A DNA stretch of 64,000 bases. Source: Paramecium tetraurelia (lineage: Eukaryota > Ciliophora > Oligohymenophorea > Peniculida > Parameciidae). The stretch lies in assembly GCF_000165425.1 (NCBI RefSeq), contig NW_001799650.1:255183-319182 (forward strand). The letters are read 5' to 3'. How positions within the stretch are numbered: position 1 is the stretch's first letter; every line of letters starts with the position of its first letter. The translations under genes and the position numbers were made by a program. Shown here one piece after another: positions 12,122 to 24,526 of this stretch. The notes beneath the pieces were generated by a model. The model made no database searches. It worked only from the letters and a program-made list of their open reading frames with translations, and was not told the origin of the DNA.

Positions 12122-12676
12122 ATGTACTTAGAAAATAATAGAATAGGGTCAATCGAAGAAATAGAATACTTGTAAAACGACATATTTCCCACTCTTCATA
12201 CTGCATTGGCTAAATTAGTAGAATATGTAGAAAAGACTGAGGAAGTAAATAAACACAAAGAGAGATTGGAATAAATAAAGATTTGTGATAAAATAGAAAA
12301 AAGACGAGTAGAGAGAAATCGATTAAAAAGAGAGTTGGGATCAGATTTTGGAAGTGATTCTGAAGGGCAAGCTGAGAATCTAGAAAACAAATCAATCAAT
12401 AATGACTAGTATGGAAAGAAAATAGAATAACTGATTCCTATCGAAAATGAATTTTAATAGCAATCATAACACCTAATAGACGAAATAGCAATGTAGGAGA
12501 TGAAATAAGAAATTAATCATTTGCTTGGATAAATTTAAGAAGATTAGGGAGAAGAAGAAGCTCCTCAAAAACATGAATTAGAGAAATTAAAACTATAATT
12601 AAGATTATAGAGAGAAGCAATGGATTTCAATCCCTTAATATATTTGGCCTCTTTATTAAGGTAGTTGGCAAAATGA
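12122..12676 (+). CDS. Protein with a split Dpy-30/RIIa-like helical motif
   Basis: A single exon of 184 residues. The N-terminal helix IEYLQNDIFPTLHTALAKL and the C-terminal FNPLIYLASLLRQL resemble the two halves of a Dpy-30-type dimerisation motif (xxPxLxxAL ... NPxxxLAxxL). About 110 acidic, Gln- and Glu-rich residues separate the halves, with a short coiled coil. In ciliated organisms such domains occur in radial spoke and axonemal proteins that bind AKAP-like helices, so an axonemal role is possible. The resemblance is weak and unaligned. The start is the first ATG of the frame. Upstream exons cannot be excluded. Confidence 0.7.
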
Positions 12677-12764
12677 ATATAATTGGTAGCTAATCTTTTG
12701 TTATAAATAAATTATATATTATGGATTTCCAAAGTTAATAATATTTGGTTACTATGTATTAATA

Positions 12765-13685
12765 TCAAATCTTAAAATTAGGAATCTCTTAAATTTCAGA
12801 ATCACTATCAGATCCATTTATTTACTTCTGCGCTTTGGCATTTACGATATATTTATTCCCCAAATCCACAGAAGAATCTCCTGAATCCTCACTAAAGTCT
12901 TCTACTTGCACTAAGGGTTTAGTTTATTTAATTATCTGTTAATGTTGTAGAATAGTTTACTGATTCATCTATTGCTAATGATGTTTTTATTCCGAAGTTG
13001 GTGTTAGTGCTTATTTCATAGGGGACACTTGCGCTGTCTATTTTTCTTGGTGGTTTAATTAATTTGCTTAATGATTCTAAGGAGCCTATTAGCCTGTAGT
13101 GATTGTTTGGTGATTTGCTGTAAATGGATCATAAAAGTTGCCTTTTCCAAATAACAACTTATATAATTGAGTATCTTTAATTGGGTCGTGCTTATTAGAG
13201 TTCATGGCATTCTTCATTTATTCTATTTTTGCAAGTGTTGATAACAAATTGTCAAGGTATTAGTGACTCTCACTTTATTAGTTGCTCAAGAACTTCATTA
13301 CAGCATCACTCATCACTGATCTTGTTAAACTTAGATAAGTTATTATGGTTATCAATTTTTAAAAGTCATTTCTAATTTGTTCGAATTCTTTAATTCCTTC
13401 CTCTCTTATCACTCTTACTATAGCTATAACAGTAATATCAGAAATTCCTTTGATCAATTATGAATTCTTATTTCGATCTCCAGTTATAATACTATTAAGA
13501 TGAAGGAACCCTGATTAGAATTGTTTCATAAACTCATTTTTCAATAGTGATGGATCAACTTTTCTTTACTCACTTTTCATCCACATGGTGATCATGGGTT
13601 ACTTAGTACTGATTGCTTTTAAACCCGCCAACCAACAAAATTCAGATTCCTTCTAAGTAAATTACATGATAGATGGATTGTTCAT
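12765..13685 (-). CDS. Unknown 306-residue protein
   Basis: A single exon of 306 residues from MNNPSIMQFTQKESEF to TGA. Residues 1-175 look like a compact helical domain (for example SQLIKGISDITVIAIVRVI and SVMSDAVMKFLS). Residues 190-255 are Gln/His/Asn-rich and probably disordered. The C-terminus is acidic with Ser-Asp clusters (EDFSEDSGDSSVD, GSDSDSE) that resemble casein kinase 2 sites. There is no signal peptide or membrane helix. I do not recognise the family. Two overlapping shadow frames exist but lack comparable composition. Confidence 0.75.
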
Positions 13686-13759
13686 TTTAATATTTTGTAA
13701 GCATACAATTAATAATTTTAATTATTTTATATAGTCACATAAGTCATATAATATTTATC

Positions 13760-15790
13760 TCATTATTCTACTTGTCTTAGTAAATCTTATCTTTATTTCT
13801 TCAATAGTTCATCGTACTTTTCACATGCCAACTACTTCATTCTCAATTCTTCTTTTAACTACTTGATCTCATGATCCTTCTTCAAAATGATCCTCTTTAC
13901 GTTTTCTTCTATTTCTTCTAAATTTTATGAATGTTTGATATCCAATTCTCTCACTACATGAATTCACATACAATTACATGTCTCTTCCAATAATTGTTTT
14001 TAATTAGCCAACTCAAACTATAACTTATTGTTCTACTCTGTAATCCTACTCTTTTCTCTTTCATGGGATTCCTTTATTCCCTTGATCTCCAACGATTATT
14101 CCTCCTTAAATTAAGTTAATTTCTCTTTGTATCTAAATTTATTAATAATTTATTACATAAGCATTTCCTCCTTCAATTTTTTTTACTCTTTAAAATGTTT
14201 CTGATTCTCTTGTTCTTATTTCTCAATTAACCTTTACAAATCCTAATTCGACTTTTAAACTGCCTAATATTCACTACCATCTTTATTTTCTCTATCTTCC
14301 AAAGCCTTAATTTACTTCTTCAATTACTTAATCTCCTCGTCCTTCCCTGCCTATTAGTCCCTTAACTTTTTATCATATTTCATTTGAATATTCTACTCAT
14401 ACTGCTATTTCTCCTCCGCCAATTTTTACACTATTTTTTCAATTTTATCATTTCTATCCTACTCCAACTTCTTTTGAATCTTCTCAATCTGTCTATTCAT
14501 ATCAGCTTCTGCTCTTATTGTAAATTGCTATTTCCAAGCTTCTTAATCTCCTCGTAATGCTTCCTTCACTTCACTTTCCATATTAAAGTACTTTTCTTTG
14601 TATTCATCTATTTCTCTTTAGCAATCACTCTTTATGCGTCTGATCTCTTCAGCCTAAGAATCTGATAACTATTTCATCCTTTTAACATAGGTATCTGCTT
14701 CTTCCTTCCTTCTTCTTTCGCAATCCTCAATATCCTATTACATTCTTTACTTATATGCATCCCTCTCCTTAGCAAACTAGTCTTCATATGTCCTATACAA
14801 TTCCTTTTACTTAATTAATTAAGCCTCTCTCTCTTTTTATTGCAATAATTCATATTCAGCAGCCCACTTCTCTTTGAATATCTACATTTTCATTTCAGAC
14901 TCTTCGATCACTTATATTTTTTATAGTTCCTTTTCTTTCTGACATTTTTCTTCTATTCTTTTAATTTCTAATTTATTCTTTTCTATCATTCTGTTCAATT
15001 CAGGTTCCAATCCTTTAATAGTTTATTCTTTCAATTCAGCCAACTTCTCCTTCTCCCATTTCTCTCTCTTCTATTTTTCCTGTATTTACCATTACTCAGA
15101 TTTTTGTTTAATTTCTCTTGCAAAATTATTCTTCAATTCCTCCAATTATCTCTTCTATTATTTATCAATTCCCTTTAACTCACTCGTCAACTATTCCACC
15201 TGATTATTAAGTTCTTTTTTGTCATTTATTAATTGATCTATGAATCCAAGATGTCTATTGATGACCACTTCTAATTCAGCCTTCTGCTCATTCAATCTGC
15301 GATTTATAGTTTCTTTAAAATTAGACTCAGACTCCTTCAATTTGACTTGCGATTTTTCTAGCAACTATTTTAAATTATCAATAGTTTTCTGTTATTCATC
15401 CAATTCAATTTTTTATGTTTAGACAATCCCTTGCAACTACTAAATCTTTGATTGGTATTCATGCTCCTTCTCAATAGCCTCTATGCTTCTCACTGGTTGT
15501 TATTGAATTTATTAACTTACTTGGGAAGAGTCAGATTCAACATTTTCCAAAAATTAGTAAATGTTTTTGATTTTTGTATTGGTGTATTGCTGAAGAGAAT
15601 CTTTGGGTTTTGCTGAGCCAATCCTCTTTTCGATTTTCATCTAAACATTAGCAGATTCATCTTTGTTCGTAGATCCTAATCTTCTTTCAATTTTCCTTTC
15701 GACTTTCACCTTTGTCTGTTAATCCTTCTAAGTCTCATCCTTAGTGAGCTCCTCTATTTGACTTAATGACAAATTGATATTATTGAGCAT
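13760..15790 (-). CDS. CEP131/AZI1-like coiled-coil protein
   Basis: A 668-residue protein with one 24-nt intron (13954-13977). The N-terminal 90 residues are polar and basic (VKVERKIERRLGS). The rest is a long coiled coil. The region EKIVQKLAEEKQQYEQ and the C-terminal order NLEEIEENVKRIILKKDHEI followed by LKEELRMKQLACEKYDELL resemble the C-terminal half of CEP131 (AZI1), a centriolar-satellite and transition-zone protein needed for cilia. The similarity is from pattern memory and not from an alignment. A candidate intron at 15493-15520 was rejected because splicing it would create a stop. Alternative: an unrelated basal-body coiled-coil protein. Confidence 0.75.
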
Positions 15791-15875
15791 GAATTATTAA
15801 AAAAATAATTTGTATATTAATTCTCATTTCAAAGAAGCATCAATTCTATCTATGGGTGAATTATAATTGTTAAAG

Positions 15876-16062
15876 TCACTTTGTTGTGGGAATCTATCTA
15901 ATTTCCAATTTCTTTAAAGCATCCAAATACTCCTCAGCTATATTGAATCCTAGCCAAATCACTTGTCATGTCCCTTTTCCTAAATTAGTTTAATTGAATT
16001 ATGCTAAAGATAAATTGTTTGATGGAGCACTATAACTAAAGTGGCTTGAAATGCTGTTCCAT
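15876..16062 (-). CDS. Possible small gene with frame break
   Basis: A minus-strand frame from ATG 16062 (MEQHFKPLQL...) stays open for 42 codons. The next frame reads IWLGFNIAEEYLDALKKLEI and ends TTK before TGA 15876, which looks protein-like. Joining them needs a one-base adjustment, and no intron was found. It sits between the COPA stop and the CEP131-like start, where a spacer is otherwise expected. It may be a decayed small gene. Confidence 0.3.
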
Positions 16063-16108
16063 TTTATGTTAATAATTATAATTATCCTCAAATATTATAT
16101 TTAAATTT

Positions 16109-19100
16109 TCATTTATATTTAAGTCCAGGTGCTTTGCCCACTTTACACAATCCACAAATTAAACAAGTCTATTAGTAATCTGTTTCATAGACACTACCAT
16201 CATATGGACAAGATTTATAAGTTGAAATATTTTTAAGTGTGTTTGCTGAGTAGATTGGCTTTTCATTCAGCCATTATTCCTAGAATTCTATTTAAATGGC
16301 ATTTGTATTCTGTTATTAAGAGGCTTTTTCATACTATATATTGTATTTCTATTATCATACTTTCTATGCATTTTGTAACACTTCAGGCTTTTGATTAACA
16401 TCATTTTTAAGTAACTCAATCAATTTCTTGGCAATCATCTGGCAAGTGATAAAGTTCTTCTGTTTATAACTTATGCTAAGTGCCTGTCTCAAAGTTAATA
16501 TTCTATGACCAGGCTATAAGTCGATGGTGGCCATTTTGCAAGCCATTTCTAAAGCATTACTGTCCTTTTTGAGTGAATCGCAACGCATAGCAATCATATA
16601 ATTTCTACTTAAATTAATATATCGCTTGATTTCATCAACTTAATTCTCTTCAAAGTCTGTTAATAGCAATTTCTGTAAGACTTATTAAAAGCAATTGCTG
16701 ACTTCACTAAATTTGGCATCTGTTGTATATTTGTAACCTATGATTAGAAAATACAGTTACCTAATTTAATCAAATTCTTGATCTCATTCAATCTGTTGAT
16801 TTTAACTGGCAATATAGCATTACTCAGATATGGAGACATAGTTAAAACTTAAAAATTGGGTAAATCAGCAAGTAATTTGAATAGTGGTTGACAATTATTG
16901 AGGTTAATTTGTTGTTTTAGTAACTTGATACCAGTTTCAAAGTCCCCAGCAGCAAAATATTTAATGGCTACTTCTCCATTCTGATAGGTAAAGTTTCCTC
17001 TTAAGGCCTATTCATCAATGCTCTTATTTATTGGATCACCAACTTTAGCATCAACAAACTCTTCTATTGGTTCTTCTTCATCTAAACGCCATTATGTATC
17101 ATTTTCTTACTCATCAAGAGTTGGTTCTTCTATCACTTACTTTTAGAATGCAAAGATGTCTTATGGTACAACAGCTTCATCAGTCACTTCAAGATTGATG
17201 ATGTCTTATTCATTCATTTATAAAAGTGGCCATGGATCATTTTTGTATTTCATAATGGGAACTGGAGGAATCAAAGCCTAGCTACCACCTAATGCTTTGA
17301 TCCATTCTATTGATTCCTTTTAATTTTCATCCAGTTTCTAAGGTGTTCCATTCAGATGCTCCATTATTTGAGCTACTTTGGGTATTGAGTTCTTAATGGC
17401 AATTTTCCTTTGGTTTTATGATTGATATATGAAATTAGGATTAATATTCTGTAATTTCTCTTACTTATCCGTATTGCCAGTGCATAGATATAAAAATGAC
17501 AACCTATCAAATTAACTAAGTTGTTGATCGCAAATATCCACCAGTAAATGATTACCCTGTCTTAAGGCTTCAGTTCTTAGTTGTTCAAACAATTGTGGTT
17601 CTCTGATTTCCACTGCAGCTTTATATGCAAACTCCAAATTGCCGCTATCCAGAGAAAGTGAAAATTTAGCTTAAAATAACAACAATCAATTACCTTGTTT
17701 ATCTTTAACTAATTTTAATGCTACAGATGCGAGTCTTTTTTAATACAGATAGGACAGGATGGCTTCATTTTGATTGTGTTCTACAAATTTATGTATTGAA
17801 TTCAAGTCCTTGTTCATAATGGCAATCTTGAATAGGGGTTCTGAGATGTCTAGGATTTCTTAAAGATATTTGGCTGCATTATCAAGTGCTGTTAATTTAA
17901 GTTTACTTTATTATTATTCTTCACCTTTTACTAAGTATAATATGTTTTCAGTGGACTTTAAAACACCTGTGTCTCCATTCAATAGCAAATATTTAACTTG
18001 ACTCTTTGTAGAATAAATTATAAAATTGTTGATCCAAATGAAAGACTTTATATTATTTTATTCTTGGATTTCGATTAATTTCTATAACTGTTTAGTGAAG
18101 ATTGTTATTGACAATTTGCTTTGAACAATCAAATAGGACTCCACATAATGTATATATTTGGCACCTGAGAACTCAACTGAATGTAAACTTGATTTAGTTA
18201 GAGGATCAAATAACTCCAATGTTGTTGTTTCGTTCCTTTGAATTAATATTTTACCTCCTGGAGCAGGAAATATTTTGTTAGATTGTTTTTCATCTATTAT
18301 TTAAATGGCTTCTGTCTCATAATTGTATAATTCTATTTATTGATCCTGATTAATTCTCGCAATCTTGCTTTTACCAATAAAACAGGCAGATTTGGCAAAG
18401 AATTGTTTGACTCCTGAATCTCCCTTTTATGGTTGGAATACCAATAGCAAGTGTCTCTTTGGTTTAGTTGGTTCAGCGAATGCTCTAATGCATCTAATCA
18501 TCAATTGTGTTTTCTGTGTGTCATACGCATTGTACTCAATAAATTCAATGTTGTCCTCTAAGAGAGTAGGAGTAGGAGTAATAACAGTTGCTATATCTCT
18601 AATGGTTTATTATTGCCCACTAGTCAATTCAACAACCTTGAGAGTCTTTTATTCAGCCATACAGAGATATCTCTCATTAACTAAAATGAAAGGCACTCGA
18701 TCCTTATGGAGAGTGAACACTTATAGCATAGTGTCAGAACCACATGCAAAGTAATTGTTGTTTTGATGACATGATACAATCCAATAACGATCAAAGTGTT
18801 TGTTCTCATAAACCCCAATTTGTTTACGAGTAGCATAATCCCAAATTCTTACAGTGTGATCCTCAGAATCTGAAATAATCACTTCTCCTTTTGGGTGAAA
18901 TTCTGAACAACAAACATTGTTCGTATGACCTGATAAGGTGTCGTATTCCCAAGCCTTAGTGTCATTGTACTTCCATAATTTGATGTTCTTGTCATCAGCA
19001 CTAGTAATGATAAAGGGTTCTGTTTTGTGAAAGGCACACCAATTGAGTTGATCTTTATGAGCATCCAAAATTGAAATAACCTGTACTTCTGCTCCTGATA

Positions 19101-19635
19101 GCACATACTCTTAATTCTTTTTTTAGGCGTATCGTTATTTGAGCACTCCATAACTCCATAATCTAGCAGTCTAATCTAATGAACAAGTGATTATCAAGTC
19201 TTAAGTAGGATGAAAATGACAAGCCATGATATAATGGGTGTGTCCTGTCAAAATTGCTATAGTTTGTCTGCTTTGGTAATTCCACACTCTTGCTGTTTGA
19301 TCATCAGAACCAGACAATACCCATGGATTGATTGGATGAAATGTCACGCATCTAACATAATCCAAGTGGCCCTATAATATGAATTGGCATTGTTTAAAAT
19401 TCCAGACCCTTACAGTGAAATCATCTCCTCCTGAACAAAATAAGTTGAGTTGCGGATGAAACTAAACTGATCGAACAGCACCCTTATGATCCTCGTAGGT
19501 TGCAATCCTTTTCTTGATTCTATAATCGATCATTTCAATGACTCCTGAATGAAGTGCACTTAATACCCAAGGACGATGAGGATGAAAAGAAACACTCTTG
19601 ACTCGATCTGAATGTCTCTCAAATTTTACGAACAT
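16109..19635 (-). CDS. COPA: Coatomer subunit alpha (alpha-COP)
   Basis: A protein of about 1,150 residues, close to the usual 1,200. Three introns were placed (17670-17693 ending AAG, 16738-16760, 16334-16360). The N-terminal half is a WD40 propeller with repeated blocks such as [37 protein letters not shown] and [13 protein letters not shown], in the order and spacing of alpha-COP. The helical solenoid follows ([33 protein letters not shown]). The C-terminal domain carries paired Cys ([20 protein letters not shown]). The protein is part of the COPI coat for Golgi-to-ER transport and reads dilysine retrieval signals through the propeller. The start is 22 nt downstream of the stop of the small gene before it. 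Confidence 0.96.
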
Positions 19636-19657
19636 TTTTAATTATTATACACGTATA

Positions 19658-19941
19658 TCATAATAAGGAATTGTATATCTCAGGACACATCGCATAGCTG
19701 AGCACAGGAAATGCAAAAGCACCTACACGTAAAGCCCCGACAGGATTTCGTTAAGCTAATTGAGTGAGCATCAACAACCCAATTGAACTGCCTAAAGCTA
19801 TACGTCTATGCTTCCCCTAAAAGCCCATAATATAATTGTCTTTCAACACTTATTTTAAGCATTTATTATACATGCTACATCATTAGCCCAGATTGTCGAA
19901 TGGATTTCAAACCATTCAACTCCCTCATTTATAAATTACAT
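19658..19941 (-). CDS. Small membrane protein (86 aa)
   Basis: Splicing one 23-nt intron (19849-19871, ending AAG) gives 86 residues. The N-terminal part is acidic (NEGVEWFEIHSTIW). A basic stretch GKHRRIALGS leads into a hydrophobic segment IGLLMLTQLA and a second one, VGAFAFPVLSYAM. The size and layout fit a small subunit or assembly factor of an organelle membrane, but no family is recognised. Its stop lies 22 nt before the COPA start, and its own start lies 59 nt after the hydrolase stop, so promoters in this cluster must be extremely short or overlap coding sequence. Confidence 0.75.
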
Positions 19942-20000
19942 TTTTAATAATGAATTTCCTTATACCCTATATATAAGTCTTAATATATATATATATAAAT

Positions 20001-21082
20001 TCAGTATTATACTGCACTGTGTAAATTTCTACAGCTTGTTCTTAACTAGATACTTATTTGGTTTTTTAATTTAATGGCAGGGTTCTTAGGAATCCTATTA
20101 TATGAAGTTTACATCCCACTCTATATGTTAGAATCATAGATCAATTCCAATGGCAATCTAGCCACTTGAGGGACTGAATTGTATTGAACATAATTGTTTT
20201 ATTGTATTTGCACTCTGTCCTTGCACCATGAACAGATTTGTTGAATGATTTCAAGAGGTCTCGAATCATTATGTTCTCCCTCTACTTTGATTAACTTCTT
20301 TATTCCTTTATGCTGCTTGTACAATTTTAAACTATTCTTTGCCTTTATGAGCGAATCCTTGTCACTACAAATGTAGAGTGTGGGCATGTTGGAATTACAT
20401 TAAACTTGTATGTCATTCAATTGGAATCCTGCTTCTTCTTCAATTGTTCCTTTGGTTAAGAAGATGATTGCCTTAATTATGAACTTGGGCAACCTCGTTT
20501 ATTTCTGAATTATGCTAATTGCTAATTTATTGAAATTTGTGAAACAACTATCCAATACCAGTCCCTTGACATTTGGTTATTCCTTTAACTAAATGGTAGT
20601 GGCGCCTAAAGATCTCCCCCACAAAATAAATTGCTTCTATTGGAATTGCATTTCTAATTCCTGCAATATTGATGTTATATCATCCTTCTCAAGATGTCTA
20701 TTGGTTTAGATGGCTATCATACCCAAAAGTAATGAAATCTCCTTCTGAATGGCCACATGCTTAGAAATCGAATGTACAAAAGTTAAAGCCAAATTAAGCT
20801 ACGATTGAAGCGTACTTTACGCCTTCTATTCTACATCCATTGTAGCCATGACAATAAACTATACAATTGGTAGTTCGCGGATTCAATTCAAAGTATGACA
20901 TTTCTAATTTGCAATTTTAACGATTAGTAATAACCCTTTCATGTTTCCGTAGATAACCTTGATGTAGTTAAATGTATTCAGGACCTAACCCTGTTAATAA
21001 GAAATAAGCAACCTAGATCAAAGTAACTATAATTATATCGAGGTGGTCTCACGAATTTCTGCCATTCTCTTTATATTGACAT
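20001..21082 (-). CDS. Alpha/beta hydrolase (ABHD17/S33-like)
   Basis: A 342-residue protein with introns 20985-21012 (28 nt, starting GTTG) and 20698-20722. Motifs: oxyanion region VYCHGYNG, strand-turn CTFDFQACGHSEGDF, nucleophile elbow GRSLGA (G-x-S-x-G), the VLDSCFTNF strand, acid-bearing loop YICSDKDSL, and the His in VEGEHND. The DLGP motif near the N-terminus is completed only by the GTTG intron. The family removes acyl groups or cleaves esters and peptides. ABHD17-type members depalmitoylate membrane proteins. The C-terminal 70 residues after EIIQQICSW are low-complexity. There is no signal peptide. Confidence 0.92.
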
Positions 21083-21146
21083 TTTTAAATTATATTTACT
21101 TAACCAATTCACACACTTATTAAAACAAAATATATAAATATAAACA

Positions 21147-22411
21147 ATGTCAGAAGAAGAGGAGGAGGAATACTTCAATGCGAAAGCTGAGCATAGACCA
21201 ATATTTAGTTAACTTGAGGACAGACAACAACACAAAGAACAGAACAAGAAGGTTCTGCTAAATCTAGGCGTTTTTGCTCTCCTCACAGCAATTTCTTCCT
21301 TGATTTTTATGGGTTGGCTGTCCTAGAAATCAAGAGAAGATCAAAAGTAAATTATCCTGCCATTCCACAATCCCAATGATCGTTCTGAACTTTTATGTCC
21401 TCTAAATACGTCTTTCGACACTAGTAGATTTAGCTGTTTGGAATGTTCACAAAATTGTGAATATTGCTATCACGAGTACACTTAAAGATGTGTTTAATGT
21501 GCTCATCCTTATAAATTGAAATCAAATCATTGCGTTGAAGATTGTATATCAGTAGACAATATTTGCATAAATACTACATCAGACTTAGTGAATCTATTTA
21601 ACTACTCCGTGGTGGATTTGGGAACAGAATTAAGAGTAAATCAGTTACTCCAAGTTGAAATTCACACTCATCTTTATCAACATCTTTACATTATATTCCC
21701 TCCACTTGGCTAATCATTTAACTTTTTCTACGATCACATAAAGTTGCCAGAAATGGCCTAATAGTTGAATGCCACCCTATTCGTGTTTTCAACTCCTTAT
21801 ACTGAAGTGTTATAGGTCTAAGAATTGTCAGATTCGATTGATGAAGAATTTAGGTTTATAGAAAGGGTGCATGAATTCATTAACCCATACATTTCAGAAG
21901 AAACAAAATCAATTAACATTATTGGTTTAGGTGAAATGCTTTTCTTTGCTCATCGTTTATCAACCTACATGTATGGAAAATAATTAATCATTTTAGTGTT
22001 AAGAAGATGCCAGCATCCACGGAAACTAATGTCACGGTTATTTTAATGCAAACATTAGAAATCCCATTGTATGATTCCTTAAATCTAAGCTTCCTCTAAT
22101 TACAGCACCTACTCGCTTATATTGATTAGAGTTGGGACATATCACATAAGGAAAATAAGTCCAATCTTATAGCGAATAACGAGGATGACCTCTATTCTTA
22201 AATTCAGTAGTTTCTCTTGCATCTCAGCTTCAATAATTTAGTCAATCCCTCATACAACATGAACATTGATGTGGTGGTGATATCAGAAAGAGGATGCAAG
22301 GATATATAAAATTTGTATTAAGATGGGTTCAATGCCAAAAACTTTATTCAGATATTCTTGGATGACAATCACTTGGCCACTCAGTTCGCCAAATTAATAA
22401 GTTTGCAATGA
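21147..22411 (+). CDS. Single-pass membrane protein with Cys-rich domain
   Basis: A 412-residue protein with a 26-nt intron (21971-21996). The first 33 residues are acidic (SEEEEEEYFNA) and cytosolic. One membrane helix (NLGVFALLTAISSLIFMGWL) follows, giving a type II or signal-anchor topology. After it comes a Cys-rich EGF/furin-like segment, residues about 90-135 (CLECSQNCEYCYHEYTQRC). The remaining 270 residues look globular and hydrophilic, possibly luminal, with strand-rich segments such as NMNIDVVVISERGC. No enzyme motif is recognised. A role in the secretory pathway or at the surface is inferred from topology only. Confidence 0.82.
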
Positions 22412-22509
22412 GTTTGTAATTAGAAAAGGAATTTTGATTAATTCTGATTGTGTCTTTATATAAAAGTGTTAATATTTAGTGCTTTTAAATATCAAATAAT
22501 ACTATTAGA

Positions 22510-24416
22510 ATGCAAAAACCAGAATACATCTATAATCACCAAAGTCAACCTTTGAATATCCTCTCCATTGGCACAGCCACTTGCAGATTCAAATCCATTC
22601 TTTATCTGAACAACAACATTATTCTACCCATTGCCACATCAATTGCAATATATGATGATATGTAAATTCATTGTGTAATTCATAGAACCTTTAACAAAAT
22701 TACGGAGTTTTAAACAAATCAAAGTACAATCTATAGCTTGAGCCATAATGATGATTTCATATTTGCAATTGGACATGATGGAGATATTTGCTAATTGGAT
22801 ATCAAGACATATCAAAAGATCAATTACATCAATCAGTATCTTATAATTTCTATATAATCTATAGCAGAATAGGTTCATAATGTAGGTGGTCATCTATTGA
22901 AGGGAATGCGTTATTGATTAGCGCTGAACACTCAAAAAATAAGGGAATTATATAAGTCTTAAATGCTACTACACTTGAATAGATACAATCATTTGATGGC
23001 TGTTATTTCTATGGTTGTGTCTAGAATTAAAACTTTTATATGTTGAAATCTAAAAGATCTGGGAAATTAAGTAAAAACGAGAAGGAAAGCTTAAATTATA
23101 AGGATTTAAAAAAATATAAGAACAACAAACAGTTTTTATTTTCTCTTGAAGTGCACAGTCAAAATGGATTAGAAAAGGTTTTGCCCTTTGAAACCGAACC
23201 AGGAGATATTTTAGTGATTGCTTAAAGTCCTAAATATATTGCATATTTTTATTATGATAGAAGAGTACTAGTATATGACATTGAAAAACATCAAATTGCT
23301 ATTCATAAAATAGAAGGAAATGGAGTTATTTAAGCAGCCTGCTTTTAAAATGATTCAGAATTAGTTTTTTAGAATTAGACTAAATAACTCACTATTCTTA
23401 ATTTATAGACTTAGGAAAAGGTTGTATAATCATATAAGCAAGGATTAAATACACTAGTATAGGGTATTTATAAAAAGGGAGAAGTGTTAGTGACTGCATC
23501 TGAAGAAAATGTAACAATTTATAAGGGAGTTCATGTATTACATAAAGAATTTGGAGGATTGACAAAATGTGGTATAGATATCTATTAAAATGATTATGTT
23601 GTAAGTGGGGATTTCTTGGGAAATATTACAATTAATTCTCTGGATACAGGAAAAACAAGGGGTGAATATTTTATTGGATCATCTATTCGTTCAGTTTCTT
23701 GTAAGGATAATATTATCTACATTGGAACTATGGAAGGTCAATTGTATAAGTATGAAAATGAGGAATGCTAATAATTCGATTAAATTGAAGGTTCAATTAC
23801 TTGCATTAGAGTAAAGAATGATGACTTGTTAATTTCAACTACTCATGGATTAGTGAGATTGTATAAGAATGAGAAACAGTTATTCACATTTTTAGCACAT
23901 CCTCCAAAAGAGAAATCTGAGTTGTTTGGATCCCTCAATATACATGCAGATATTTGGACATGCATATTCAATCCTGAGTAAGATATCTTCGCAACAGGTT
24001 CTGAAGATTAGAATGTGAAGGTCTTCGATTATAATTAAAAACAAATTGTTGAATTGACAGGACATAAATTGGCTGTTACATGTTTAGATTGGAAACGCTC
24101 CTAGAATAAATTAATATTGTATTCTTGCAGTGATGATAGAACAATAAGGTTATATGATGAAACATATAGTCTTATTAAAGTTATCAATACCTTCTTTATT
24201 AACGAATGGTTTACATTAACATACATGAGTGTATATCAAAATCTTATCGCAATTGGATGTTAAAATGGATATTTTTTCTTATATGATTAAGAGAAGGGGG
24301 ATTTCATTTTTGTTCAAAAGACGCATATGGGCGGAATTGAAGGATTAGTAATGAATTCTAAGTACATTGCAACCTGTTCGAGTGATGATTGTGTAAATGT
24401 GATTAAAATAAATTGA
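22510..24416 (+). CDS. WD40 beta-propeller protein (625 aa)
   Basis: One 29-nt intron (22836-22864). Exon lengths give exactly 625 codons. Beta-propeller repeats are visible throughout, clearest at the C-terminus: DIWTCIFNPEQDIFATGS, EDQNVKVFDY, LTGHKLAVTCLDW, SCSDDRTIRLYD and a last blade ending in TCSSDDCVNV. Two sets of repeats suggest tandem propellers, as in many ciliary, ribosome-biogenesis and trafficking scaffold proteins. A Lys-rich loop (residues about 165-190) interrupts the N-terminal propeller. No subfamily can be named. Confidence 0.85.
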
Positions 24417-24526
24417 TTTTGTTATCTAAATTTTTATTATGCTATAATAAAGTAATTAATACAGATAATAATATATATAACATCTTGAAAATAAGCATTA
24501 TAAGTGATAAGCGTTATTAATTTTTC

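Noticed and set aside
15493..15520. Intron-like GTAAGT...CAG segment in the CEP131-like gene
   Set aside because: Removing it creates an immediate TGA, while keeping it leaves the frame open.
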